Assembly (NCBI RefSeq): GCF_018863415.1
Contig: NZ_JAHKSN010000005.1
Location: 168,252-232,251, forward strand
DNA length: 64,000 bases
Reading direction: 5' to 3'
Source of the DNA: Deinococcus aestuarii
GTDB taxonomy: Bacteria; Deinococcota; Deinococci; Deinococcales; Deinococcaceae
Shown: piece after piece, positions 16,735 through 24,403 of the stretch
How positions within the stretch are numbered: position 1 is the first letter of the stretch
How the letters are laid out: each line of letters begins with the position of its first letter
Position numbers and translations under genes: made by a program
The notes under the pieces: model-generated
The model's database searches: none
Told to the model about the DNA's origin: nothing
What the model saw: the letters and a program-made list of their open reading frames with translations, nothing else

Positions 16735-17544
16735 TCAGGCGCTCAGCAGCGGCCGCAGCCCCTCGGCCTCGTGCTGGAGGAGCGGGAGATACGTGCCCAC
16801 CAGCTCCTCGGCGGAGACGCGGCCCACCTGGGTCGAGAGGGTCAGGGCGGCGACCACCCGGCCCGACGCGCCGCGCACCGGCACCGAGATCGAGCGCAGG
16901 CCGATCTCCAGCTCTTGGTCGGCGAGGGCGTACCCGTCCCGGAGGGCGGCGCGCAGCAGGGCGAGCACCTCCTCCGGGTCGGTGACCGTGTACTCGGTGC
17001 GGGGGGTGGGCGGCGTGCGCTCCAGGACGGCGCGCTGCTCGGCGGGGGAGAGTTCGGCGAGGAGCACCCGGCCCACCGACGTGCACGACAGCGGAAAGCG
17101 GCTGCCCACCCCCAGGTCGGCCGAGAGGATGCGCGGCGAGGCGGCGCGGGCCACGATCACCGCCTCGTCGCCGTCGAGGACGCAGGCCGAACACGACTCC
17201 TGGGTGCGCTCGGTGATGCGCGAGAGCGCGGGCTGGATCACGGTGGGCAGCGGCGACGAGGACAGGTAGGCGTACCCCAGCGTGAGCACCTGGGGCGTCA
17301 GCGAGAAGAACTTGCCGTCCCACGCCACGTACCCGAGGTGGTGCAGGGTCAGCAGCGAGCGCCGGGCGGTGGCCCGGGTCAGCCCCGTCTCCCGCGCCAC
17401 GTCCGCCAGCGCCAGCCGGGGCCGCCGCGCGTCGAAGGCCCGGATCACCTGGAGACCCCGCGCCAGCGCCTGAACGAGGTCCCCCCCGAGCTCCTCGTCC
17501 CGGAGGGGAGCGGGTGGGGGCGGGCTGGCCGTGGCAGAAGGCAT
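16735..17544 (-). CDS. IclR family regulator, PcaR/PobR-like
   Basis: 269 residues. The winged helix lies at about 25-85 (LARGLQVIRAFDARRP, VARETGLTRATARRSLLTL) and the effector domain has CSACVLDGDEAVIVARA and RFPLSCTSVGRVLLAEL, phrases typical of the PcaR/PcaU/PobR branch that controls beta-ketoadipate pathway genes. ATG 17544 follows a TATACT hexamer by six bases, so the transcript is probably leaderless. A 17-bp element matching the PcaR box lies over its promoter, with a second copy near the divergent transporter. It heads the minus-strand run quiB-quiC-iclR (33-base gap to quiB). Probably it regulates itself and both directions. Confidence 0.9.
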   Translation of the reverse strand: MPSATASPPPPAPLRDEELGGDLVQALARGLQVIRAFDARRPRLALADVARETGLTRATARRSLLTLHHLGYVAWDGKFFSLTPQVLTLGYAYLSSSPLPTVIQPALSRITERTQESCSACVLDGDEAVIVARAASPRILSADLGVGSRFPLSCTSVGRVLLAELSPAEQRAVLERTPPTPRTEYTVTDPEEVLALLRAALRDGYALADQELEIGLRSISVPVRGASGRVVAALTLSTQVGRVSAEELVGTYLPLLQHEAEGLRPLLSA

Positions 17545-17550
17545 GGCCCC

Positions 17551-17669
17551 AGTATAGGCATATCGTTCGCTCAGCGCACAAGTGTTCGCAGGGGGAACAA
17601 ACCACGTTGACTTTTGCTCATCCGGCTGCCATAGTGCGCTTGTCGAATAAAAGTTCGTGGAGCGCACAA
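17551..17669. promoter_or_regulatory. Divergent promoters with two PcaR-box-like operators
   Basis: Two 17-bp direct repeats, GTTCGCTCAGCGCACAA (17565-17581) and GTTCGTGGAGCGCACAA (17653-17669), identical at 14 positions and 88 bp apart. Both fit GTTCG-N5-CGCAC, the skeleton of the Pseudomonas PcaR box as I recall it. A strong sigma70-type promoter points to the transporter: TTGACT (17607-17612), 17 bp, CATAGT (17630-17635). On the minus strand TATACT (plus 17551-17556) lies six bases before the regulator ATG. One operator covers the upstream region of the regulator, the other lies just downstream of the transporter -10. Confidence 0.7.
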
Positions 17670-17736
17670 CCATAAGAGAGCTTCATCTTGTGGCGGTGCC
17701 CCCGCCCGGCAGCCGAGCCGGACCCAGGAGACGCCT

Positions 17737-18693
17737 ATGAAGAACGTGCTGCCGCTCGCCCTGACCACCCTCGCCCTCGGTTCGCTTGCCGCCGCGCAGA
17801 ATTTCCCCACGAAGGGGCTGAACTTCATCGTGCCGTGGTCGCCGGGCGGGTCGGCCGACCTGACCTCGCGGGCGCTGGCGTCGGCGATGAGCCGGCCGCT
17901 GGGGGAAAACGTGACGGTCGTGAGCCGCACCGGGGGCGGCGGGGCCATCGGGCACCTCGCCATCTCACAGGCCAGGCCCACCGGCTACGACATCGGCATG
18001 GGCACGCTGGAGATGGTGATTCCCGCGTGGAGCAAGCAGTCGGGCCTGACCATCGACAACTTCACGCCGATCAGCCTCGTGAGCGTCAACCCGGCGGCGA
18101 TCACGGTCGCCAAAAACTCGCCCTTCAAGACGGTGGGCGAGCTGGTGGCGTTCGTCAAGGCCAATCCCGGCAAGCTCAAGGCGTCGGGCACGGCCAAGGG
18201 CGGAAGCTGGGACATGGCGCGGGCGGGCTTTCTCCAGACCATCGGCGTCAAGGACAGCGCCTTGCCGTGGGTGCCCGCGCAGGGCAGCGCCGCCGCCATT
18301 CAGGAACTCCTCGCGGGCGGCGTGGACGTGATCACGGTGAGCGCGTCGGAGGTCAACAACCTCCTCAAGAGCGGCGAGGTACGCACCCTGGCGGTGATGG
18401 CCGACCGGCGGCTGCCCGACCACCGGGACATCCCCACCCTCAGGGAGTCCGGCATCAACTGGTCGTTCGGCTCCTTTCTCTCGGTCGTGGGACCCCGCCG
18501 CCTCTCCGCCGACGTGGTGACGAGGATCGACGCGGCGGTCAAGGCCGGGATGCAGGAGCCCGAGTTCAGGAAATTCATGACGAACGCGGGCTTCGGCATG
18601 AACTACCTCAACCCCGCCCAGTTCCGCCTCTTCCTGAACCAGCAGGCCGCCAAGATGCGGCAGGTGCAGGCCTTTATCGACGCCGACAAGTAG
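17737..18693 (+). CDS. tctC: Tripartite tricarboxylate transporter substrate-binding protein (TctC/BugD-like)
   Basis: 318 residues. A signal peptide ends near residue 20 (SLAAAQ). The mature Bug/TctC fold begins with LNFIVPWSPGGSADLTSRAL and has the family phrases SRTGGGGAIG, VVSVN-like second strand and GVDVITVSASEV. Such receptors capture carboxylates in the periplasm and hand them to TctAB. ATG 17737 follows an AGGAGA site. It is first in a transporter operon with the membrane subunits and is divergent from the PcaR-like regulator, with the shared operators between them. Substrate is therefore probably an aromatic or alicyclic carboxylate (quinate, shikimate, protocatechuate), although the family also takes citrate. 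The specificity is inferred. Confidence 0.9.
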   Translation: MKNVLPLALTTLALGSLAAAQNFPTKGLNFIVPWSPGGSADLTSRALASAMSRPLGENVTVVSRTGGGGAIGHLAISQARPTGYDIGMGTLEMVIPAWSKQSGLTIDNFTPISLVSVNPAAITVAKNSPFKTVGELVAFVKANPGKLKASGTAKGGSWDMARAGFLQTIGVKDSALPWVPAQGSAAAIQELLAGGVDVITVSASEVNNLLKSGEVRTLAVMADRRLPDHRDIPTLRESGINWSFGSFLSVVGPRRLSADVVTRIDAAVKAGMQEPEFRKFMTNAGFGMNYLNPAQFRLFLNQQAAKMRQVQAFIDADK

Positions 18694-18786
18694 GCCCGGG
18701 CCCGGGGCGGGGAGTGTGACGCGAACAGTGGCGCAGGCACTCCCCGCCCCCCCGTTTCCGACCTCGCACGTCACGCTGGAGACGAT

Positions 18787-19242
18787 ATGGAACAGCAGGA
18801 ACACCCCTACTGGGAACTGGGCCTCAGCCTCTTCTTGATATTCGTCGGGATCGCCGTCTGGGTGCTCAGCGCCTCCTTTCCGCGCCTCGACGACGGCACG
18901 CCTGGTCCCTCGCTCTTTCCCCGGCTGATCGGCGCCGGAATGGTGATCGGCGGGACCGTGCTGGTCTTCTCGGCCGTGGGGGACCTGCGCGGCCGCGTCG
19001 CCACGCTGCCCTTCGTGGAGTCGCGCGCCGGGCTGCTCAAGGTGGTCGCCACGGTCGCCATCACGGCGGCGGTGCCCTTCGTGATGCCGTTCATCACGCT
19101 GGTGGGGGGGGCCGCCCTCGCCGCCGTCCTCTTCGCCCTCCTGATCGGGACGGACCTGCCGCGCGCCCTGGGGGTCGGCCTCGTGACCGCCGTGATGGTC
19201 TACGGCGTCTTCGGCAGGCTGCTGGGAGTGCCCCTGACATGA
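18787..19242 (+). CDS. tctB: Tripartite tricarboxylate transporter small membrane subunit (TctB)
   Basis: 151 residues with four hydrophobic segments: near residues 10-30 (LGLSLFLIFVGIAVWVL), 50-70, 80-105 and 110-150. The motif DGTPGPSLFPRLIG between helices 1 and 2 is the usual TctB signature (GPxxFP). TctB is the small membrane component that works with TctA in sodium- or proton-driven uptake of a receptor-bound carboxylate. Its stop overlaps the TctA start by four bases (ATGA), which indicates tight coupling. A GC-rich gap of 93 bases separates it from tctC. Confidence 0.9.
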   Translation: MEQQEHPYWELGLSLFLIFVGIAVWVLSASFPRLDDGTPGPSLFPRLIGAGMVIGGTVLVFSAVGDLRGRVATLPFVESRAGLLKVVATVAITAAVPFVMPFITLVGGAALAAVLFALLIGTDLPRALGVGLVTAVMVYGVFGRLLGVPLT

Positions 19243-20786
19243 CGGACCTCTTCAGTTGGCAGGCCCTCGTCGCCCTGATCCTGGGCAGCCTGTTCGGCGC
19301 CGTGTTCGGGGCGATCCCCGGCCTGACGGCCACGCTGGCGCTGAGCCTCTTCGTGCCGCTGGCGCTCTTTCTCGACCCCAGCCTCGTGCTGCCCGCCGTG
19401 ATCGGGATTTCCACGGCGGCGATCTTCGCGGGGGACATCGGCTCGATCACGGTGAAGATTCCCGGCACCGCCGCCTCGGCGGCCTACAGCGACGAGATCA
19501 ACCGCATGGGCAAGGGCAGCATGGGCTTTGCGATGGGGGTGGCGACCCTGCCCTCGGCGGTCGGGGCGATCATCGGCGTGGCGATCCTGATGGCCGGGGC
19601 GGGGGTGCTCGCGCAGTTCGCCAAGCAGTTTTCCTCGTTCGAGTACTTCTGGCTCGCCGTGCTGGGGCTGGTGGCGGGCGTGTTCGCCACCCAGGGCAAG
19701 CTGGTCAAGGGCGCGCTCTCGCTCGGCATCGGCGTCTTGCTCTCGACGATGGGCCTGGACCCCACCCTGGGCTTCGCGCGCTTCACCTTCGGCTCGCCGG
19801 AGCTGCTCAGCGGCGTGAACTACGTGGTCGCCCTGATCGGCCTCTTCGGCATCGCCGAGCTGCTGGAGCAGGCGTACAAGGGCGTGGTGAAGACCCAGGC
19901 GGTCGCCACGCCGGAGGAACTGAGCGCCCAGCGCCGCCGCCTCGGGCACGACTACTGGGTGCGGCCCACCCGGCTGATGCTGCGGCAAAAGGGCGCGATG
20001 GTGCGCTCCTCGCTCGTGGGCACGGCGGTCGGCTTCCTGCCGGGGGCGGGGGCGGACCTCGCCGCGTGGCTGTCGAGCAGCCTGGAGCGGATGCGCAGCC
20101 GCAAGGCCCACATGACGCCCGCCGAGCGGTCGAATCTCGAGGAGGTCGTCGTGCTGGCGGGCACCACGTCCAACAACGCCGCCGTGGCGGGGGCCTGGAT
20201 TCCGGCGATGGCGCTCGGCATTCCGGGCGACACCCTGACCGCCATCGTGCTCGGCGTGTTCCTGATCGCCGGGATCACGCCGGGGCCGCAACTGTTCACC
20301 CAAAACCGCGACCTCGTGAACCAGATCTACCTCGCCTTCGCGGTCGCCAGCGCCCTGCTGATGCCGATCATGGGCCTGCTCGCGGCGTACGGGGCCGGGT
20401 ACATCACCCGCATCCCCTTCCGGCTGCTGATGGGCTTCATCCTGGGGCTGACGGTGGTGGGGGCGTACGCCATCAACAACAACCCCTTCGACATCTGGGC
20501 GATGCTGGCCATGGGACTGTTCGGCTTCCTGCTCAAGCGGGGCGGCTTTCCGCTCGCGCAGGTCGTGCTCGGCATGGTCCTCGGGCCGCTGCTGGAGCAG
20601 AACTTCATGGTCAGCGTGATCAAGGTCCACTGGAACCTGGCGAGCTTTTTCGAGCGCCCGGTCGCCCTGATCCTGATGCTCGCCACCCTGCTCGTGATCG
20701 TCTTCGGCGTGCGGATGAACCGCCTCTACCGCCAGTCCGCGGCGGGCCCGGCGCCGGACGTGGACCGCCCGGTGGGTTCGGCCTAG
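19239..20786 (+). CDS. tctA: Tripartite tricarboxylate transporter large membrane subunit (TctA)
   Basis: 515 residues, a polytopic membrane protein with about 12 helices. Family signatures are present: GAVFGAIPGLTATLAL near residue 20, the second repeat GFLPGAGADLAAWLS near residue 265, and AALGIPGD-type phrase MALGIPGDTLTAIVLG near residue 325. The two Gly-Pro loops are the substrate-path repeats of the family. It acts with TctB and the TctC receptor. It is the last gene of the operon, followed after 10 bases by a strong stem-loop. All three genes look intact. Confidence 0.93.
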   Translation: MTDLFSWQALVALILGSLFGAVFGAIPGLTATLALSLFVPLALFLDPSLVLPAVIGISTAAIFAGDIGSITVKIPGTAASAAYSDEINRMGKGSMGFAMGVATLPSAVGAIIGVAILMAGAGVLAQFAKQFSSFEYFWLAVLGLVAGVFATQGKLVKGALSLGIGVLLSTMGLDPTLGFARFTFGSPELLSGVNYVVALIGLFGIAELLEQAYKGVVKTQAVATPEELSAQRRRLGHDYWVRPTRLMLRQKGAMVRSSLVGTAVGFLPGAGADLAAWLSSSLERMRSRKAHMTPAERSNLEEVVVLAGTTSNNAAVAGAWIPAMALGIPGDTLTAIVLGVFLIAGITPGPQLFTQNRDLVNQIYLAFAVASALLMPIMGLLAAYGAGYITRIPFRLLMGFILGLTVVGAYAINNNPFDIWAMLAMGLFGFLLKRGGFPLAQVVLGMVLGPLLEQNFMVSVIKVHWNLASFFERPVALILMLATLLVIVFGVRMNRLYRQSAAGPAPDVDRPVGSA

Positions 20787-20796
20787 CCCTCCCCGG

Positions 20797-20836
20797 ACGG
20801 GCCCGGCGCCAGGCGGGACGGCGCCGGGCCCGTTTC
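20797..20836 (+). terminator. Intrinsic terminator after tctA
   Basis: A perfect 14-bp GC stem (ACGGGCCCGGCGCC at 20797-20810 paired with 20820-20833), a 9-base loop and a short T run. It lies just beyond the tctA stop and could serve both strands. Confidence 0.8.
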
Positions 20837-20886
20837 CCGCCGGCGTCGTCTGCCTGGAGGGACGCCGGACCCTGGCCCACTGACCC

Positions 20887-21123
20887 TCAGCCGATCCGCT
20901 GCATGTCGGTGGTGTAGCGCCGTTTCAGCCTCAGGCAGAGGTCGGTGGCGTGGAGCCCGGTGAGCACCACGTCGAGCTGGTAATAGGCGTCCTCCCCGAA
21001 GAGGACCGGCCTGGGGGCGAATTTTTGCCGAAGGACGGTCCCCGAGGGAGCGCTGCCCAGCAGGGAGCAGAGTTCGTCTCGCGCCTCGGCGACCGCATCC
21101 ACGAAGATCCGGTAGGTGACCAT
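20887..21123 (-). CDS. Small conserved-looking hypothetical protein
   Basis: 78 residues beginning MVTYRIFVDAVAEARDELC and ending YTTDMQRIG. It has mixed alpha/beta composition with balanced charged residues, which separates it from the Arg/Pro-rich spurious frames nearby. No signal peptide, membrane helix or motif is recognised. I chose ATG 21123 as the first methionine before a regular secondary-structure pattern; an upstream in-frame start would add 18 residues. It converges with the tctCBA operon across the terminator. Function unknown. Confidence 0.55.
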   Translation of the reverse strand: MVTYRIFVDAVAEARDELCSLLGSAPSGTVLRQKFAPRPVLFGEDAYYQLDVVLTGLHATDLCLRLKRRYTTDMQRIG

Positions 21124-21358
21124 GCCGCAAGTTACCCGTGCCCGAATGACATCCTTCTGACAGGCCCTGCCCGCCATGACCCGCCCGCCGCCGGGGGCGG
21201 AGGCGGGGCGGCGATCCGCCGGGCGGGGGACGGCGGGTTCGGACCGCTGGCGCTGGGGGCGGGCGCGAAGGGGGGCTTTCGGCCGCCCGGGTCACCCGCG
21301 AGGCGCCCCTGCCCGTGCTGACGGCCCACCCCGCGCTGCCGGAGGGCGGGGCCTGCGC

Positions 21359-21859
21359 TCACGTCCCGGCCTCCGGGCGGCCCGGCGGGCGGTCGAGGAC
21401 GCGCAGCACGTGGTCTTCGACCCTCTGGATGGCCTCGCGGGCGGCCTGCGCGCTCGGCGTGCCGATGGCGTGCGCGTAGAGGACCCGGCGGTCGTCACTG
21501 AAGCCCAGGGCGACCGTGCCGGGCATCAGGGTGATCACGGCGGTCAGCAGCGTGAGGGCCGCGTCCCCCTGCACGCGCAGCGGCACCGCCACGATCATGG
21601 GGCGCAGGGGCGGGCGGGGCCGCAGCGCGAAGAGCGCGACCTGCACGTTCGCCACCGTCAGTTCGCGCAGGAAAAATCCCAGAAACGAGAGCGCCGCCGC
21701 GACCCGGCGCACGTACCCCCCGGTGCCCAGCACGCGCGGAAACACGGCCAGGATGGCGAAACCCAGCAGCGAGCCGACGGCGAGTTCCCGCAGGCTGACC
21801 TCCCCGGCCAGAAGGGCCCACACCACCGCGAGGAGCACGTTGAGCGCCAGTCCCTGCAT
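21359..21859 (-). CDS. mrpE: Na+/H+ antiporter subunit E (MrpE/MnhE family), orphan
   Basis: 166 residues. Two N-terminal hydrophobic segments (LNVLLAVVWALLAGEVSL and LAVGSLLGFAILAVFP) are followed by the MrpE domain with FLRELTVANVQVA and the conserved TLMPGTVALGFS. In other bacteria MrpE is one of six or seven subunits of the Mrp cation/proton antiporter and is needed for its assembly. Here none of MrpA, B, C, D, F or G is adjacent. A good ribosome-binding site (AAGGAG) precedes the ATG. It is followed on the same strand by envelope proteins, so it may have taken a separate membrane role or work with chromosomal Mrp subunits. Confidence 0.85.
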   Translation of the reverse strand: MQGLALNVLLAVVWALLAGEVSLRELAVGSLLGFAILAVFPRVLGTGGYVRRVAAALSFLGFFLRELTVANVQVALFALRPRPPLRPMIVAVPLRVQGDAALTLLTAVITLMPGTVALGFSDDRRVLYAHAIGTPSAQAAREAIQRVEDHVLRVLDRPPGRPEAGT

Positions 21860-21946
21860 TCGAGGTCTCCTTGGCGTGGGGCGCCCGTGTGCCGCGCCCG
21901 GGAAAGTGACCGTCCCGGTGAACCCGGCCCCGGGTGGGGGCGGCGC

Positions 21947-22594
21947 TCACCCGCCGCTGCTCTGGGTCCGCCCCTCCACCTCGTCCTGGCTGATGACGTG
22001 CTGCTCGGTGTCTTCCTCGAACAGTTCCTTCTTGGCGCGCGCCGTCACGTCCGGGCTCTTCTGCTGCTGCGCCTCCTTGGCCTGGTGGCTGTGCCGCTGG
22101 AAGAACACCAGCGCCGCCACCACCACCGCCAGCGCCGCGCCGAACTGCAAGGTCTCCAGCGGGTCCTCCCAGCGGACGAAGTGCTCCAGAAAGGTCACGC
22201 CCAGGATGACGATGACCACGCTGACGATCTTGTCCTCGAGGTCGTTGAGGGTCTCGATGCCCAGGCTGACGGTGAGGTTGAGGGGCGCGATGAAGAGGCT
22301 GTAGAGCCCGACGCCGATGATGTAGAACACGACCGCCTTGAGCATGGTGCTGACGATCTCCAGAAAGACGAGGGTGAGGTTGGCGGCGTTGAACTGCAAG
22401 TCGGCGACGGCGGCGGCGGCGTTGACGATGCCGGTGAGGGCCTGGATGACGCCGATCAGGAAGAGGGCGGCGGCGACGAGCAGTACGGAGATCACGGCCA
22501 GCAGCACGATGAAGCGCGACTGCCCGATGAAGCGGCTGAAGGGGGTCGGCGGGCGCCCCCCCTGGGACTCGGGTTCGGAACGACGGACCATCAT
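21947..22594 (-). CDS. YqhA/UPF0114 family membrane protein
   Basis: 215 residues with about four hydrophobic helices (FIVLLAVISVLLVAAALFL near 30-50, a helix at 75-100, another at 110-135 and one at 150-175). The pattern matches UPF0114: an amphipathic SRFIGQSRF before helix 1, FYIIGVGLYSLFIAPLNL, then SLGIETLNDLEDKIVSVVIV. The C-terminal 40 residues are cytosolic, acidic and polar. The biochemical function of the family is unknown; members are often induced by stress. ATG 22594 has a nearby AAGGAG. It lies between the mrpE and aquaporin genes on the same strand. Confidence 0.85.
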   Translation of the reverse strand: MMVRRSEPESQGGRPPTPFSRFIGQSRFIVLLAVISVLLVAAALFLIGVIQALTGIVNAAAAVADLQFNAANLTLVFLEIVSTMLKAVVFYIIGVGLYSLFIAPLNLTVSLGIETLNDLEDKIVSVVIVILGVTFLEHFVRWEDPLETLQFGAALAVVVAALVFFQRHSHQAKEAQQQKSPDVTARAKKELFEEDTEQHVISQDEVEGRTQSSGG

Positions 22595-22665
22595 GAGGCT
22601 CCTTGGCCGGGCGAATTGGGCACACCGGAGAGGGGGGAGAGGACGTCGGCCAGGTGCACGCGCGC

Positions 22666-23349
22666 CTACCCCAGGTCCCGGGAGTCGTGGACGGGTCGGG
22701 CGACGACCTCCTGGCGGTCACGCTCCTGCGCTCCTTCGGGAGCCAACGAGCGGGCCAGCAGGGCGGCGAGGGCCCCGGCGACGAGCGGCGCGGCGAAATA
22801 GATGAGGTTGACGAACACAGGGCCCCTCAGCAAATTCCCGGCCAGCAGCACCAGGGCGATGGCCGGATTGAGCACCCCACCGCTGCTGGGTCCCGCGATG
22901 GCGATGCCCACCGTCAGGGCGATCCCGATGGCGAGGGCGCTCGCCTCGGGGGCGGCCTTCGCCATCACCACCCGGACGACCACGAACACCAGGAGGGCCG
23001 TGCCCAGCAGCTCGAACCACAGCGCGTTGCCGTGGGCGCCCGCCACGGGGAGCCGGCGGTCCACCAGTTGCCCGAAGCCCAGGGCCAGGAACGCGCCCAG
23101 CACCTGCGCCACGAAGTACACCAGCCCCTCGCGCAGGGGAAACAGCCGCGCGGTGATGAGCCCGAGGGTCACCGCCGGGTTGAGGTGCGCGCCGGAGACC
23201 TGTCCGAGGGCGATCACCATGACGAGCAGGGTGGCCCCGACCAGGGCGAAGGTGAGGCCTGGGGGCGAGAGCAGGGCGGCGATCACGAGGAAAAAGGTGC
23301 CTACGACCTCGGCGACGAAGCGCCGGGAGAGGTTGGGAGAGGCGGTCAT
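22666..23349 (-). CDS. MIP family channel (aquaporin/glycerol facilitator)
   Basis: 227 residues with six membrane helices and both half-helix NPA boxes: SGAHLNPAVTLG at about residue 55 and SGGVLNPAIALV at about residue 162. The C-terminal half-repeat has SGG-VLNPA without the Arg that usually follows the second NPA in the form NPAR; here it is NPAIAL. This suggests an atypical selectivity filter. The C-terminus is polar and short. AGGAGG precedes the ATG by 11 bases. Probable role is rapid movement of water or small neutral solutes, in line with the neighbouring envelope-stress-like genes. Confidence 0.88.
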   Translation of the reverse strand: MTASPNLSRRFVAEVVGTFFLVIAALLSPPGLTFALVGATLLVMVIALGQVSGAHLNPAVTLGLITARLFPLREGLVYFVAQVLGAFLALGFGQLVDRRLPVAGAHGNALWFELLGTALLVFVVVRVVMAKAAPEASALAIGIALTVGIAIAGPSSGGVLNPAIALVLLAGNLLRGPVFVNLIYFAAPLVAGALAALLARSLAPEGAQERDRQEVVARPVHDSRDLG

Positions 23350-23441
23350 GGTTCAGGGTCCTCCTGTAGGAGTGGGATGCGGGCCGGGCTCTCGTCGTCC
23401 AGCCGGTCGAAGGTCGCGCGCCTGTGGTCGCCGAGGCCCAT
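23346..23441 (-). CDS. Possible 31-residue peptide upstream of the aquaporin gene
   Basis: A short frame (MGLGDHRRATFDRLDDESP and so on, ending EDPEP) whose stop overlaps the aquaporin ATG as ATGA. Composition is balanced and protein-like, but the only purine-rich sequence before the ATG (CGAGG) touches it. It might be a leader peptide coupling translation, or chance. Confidence 0.25.
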   Translation of the reverse strand: MGLGDHRRATFDRLDDESPARIPLLQEDPEP

Positions 23442-23560
23442 CCTCGAAGTGTGGGGCGGTCGCGCGAGGGTGCCCGCCCCGGAGGTGCAGCTCGACTTGT
23501 CCTGACCGCTGAGGAACGCGCCGGAGCGGCACACCTTGCCAGCGGTCATCCGATTCGTTC

Positions 23561-23700
23561 TCAGGAGAGGCCGAGTTGCAGGATGTCGAGGTAGTCCAGG
23601 CCCAGCAGCACCCCCACCAGGAGGAGCAGGGCCAGAATGAGCCACAGCCAATGAGCCACAGCCACGAGGGGCGGCCCTTGGGTCCTTTCAATCGGGTCAT
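23561..23700 (-). pseudogene. Small single-pass membrane protein split by a 14-bp tandem duplication
   Basis: The first 17 codons read MTRLKGPKGRPSWLWLI. After an exact 14-bp tandem repeat the frame is lost; in the shifted frame the sequence continues LALLLLVGVLLGLDYLDILQ and stops at 23561. Removing one repeat copy restores a 41-residue protein with one membrane helix and a short acidic C-terminus. The gene sits in the minus-strand envelope group just after the LEA-like gene. A downstream GTG in the second frame (giving VAVAHWLWLILAL) could rescue translation, but lacks a good ribosome-binding site. Confidence 0.65.
23637..23664. repeat. Perfect 14-bp tandem duplication
   Basis: ATGAGCCACAGCCA occurs twice in direct contact, 23637-23650 and 23651-23664. 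Fourteen is not a multiple of three, so the copy shifts the frame of the small membrane protein gene. Confidence 0.95.
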
Positions 23701-23725
23701 GGCCCGGTCCTTTCGGGGAAGGAGG

Positions 23726-24298
23726 CTAGTGGCGCCTGGAGTCGTCGCGTAGATCGTCGGCCGCCCGTTGTGCGTCCCGCCTCAGGTCCTGCGCGCTGTC
23801 CTGAGCCTGATGCTGGAGGTCGCGCAGCTTGTCCCCGGCCTGATCGGCGGCCTTCTCCCCGGCTCGGCGGCGTTCACCCCCGGCGTCTCGCAGGGCATCC
23901 CGGGGATCGTCGCCGCGCATCACGTCGGACACGGCGTCTTTTGCGGCGTCCCCGGCGCGGGCGAGGTGGCCCTCGAGTCCGGGACTGACCTGCCTCAGGA
24001 GCCCCCGAATCCGGTCCCTGAAGGACGGATTGCTGCGGTACAGAGCGTAGGCCACGCCCGCGAGGAGCACGAGCCCCCACGGAAAACCGCCCCCGCCTCT
24101 GCGTTCGTGCTGGAGCCGCTCCATCTGGGCCTCCAGGCGATGCAGGTCCTGTTGATGCCGGGCGAGGGTGGCGGCGAAGTTCGCCTGCGTCTTGGCGAGG
24201 CCCCTGGCGGCCCCCGCGCTCATCTGACGTTCGAACTGCCGCCCGACGTCCTGGGCAGCCTCCTTGAGGTCGTGGGCCTGTTCTTCGAGATGGGTCAT
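23726..24298 (-). CDS. LEA-like coiled-coil protein with one membrane helix
   Basis: 190 residues. The N-terminal 70 form a charged coiled coil (HLEEQAHDLKEAAQDVGRQF). A hydrophobic segment follows at about 74-92 (GFPWGLVLLAGVAYALY). The rest is highly hydrophilic with Ala/Asp/Arg/Gln-rich helices (AGDAAKDAVSDVM, QAQDSAQDLRRDAQRAADDL), reminiscent of late-embryogenesis-abundant or apolipoprotein-like stress proteins. I chose the second of two close ATGs (24298) because ACAGGA lies six bases before it; the first at 24304 is too near. Such proteins are thought to protect membranes during drying, which fits Deinococcus; function here is inferred. Confidence 0.75.
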   Translation of the reverse strand: MTHLEEQAHDLKEAAQDVGRQFERQMSAGAARGLAKTQANFAATLARHQQDLHRLEAQMERLQHERRGGGGFPWGLVLLAGVAYALYRSNPSFRDRIRGLLRQVSPGLEGHLARAGDAAKDAVSDVMRGDDPRDALRDAGGERRRAGEKAADQAGDKLRDLQHQAQDSAQDLRRDAQRAADDLRDDSRRH

Positions 24299-24403
24299 GA
24301 CCATTCCTGTCCCGCCGCTGCCCCGGCTTATCCCTGGGCGATCCGGCGGCCTTGAAAAGAGGGCCGAGGAGGTCTCCCGCCCCGGGCTTGGTGCCTGGTG
24401 GAA

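Noticed and set aside
13730..17610. Very long plus-strand open frames across the shikimate module
   Set aside because: They mirror the minus-strand QuiC, AroE and IclR genes, which show full family motifs; the plus-strand translations are His/Gly/Arg-rich shadows.
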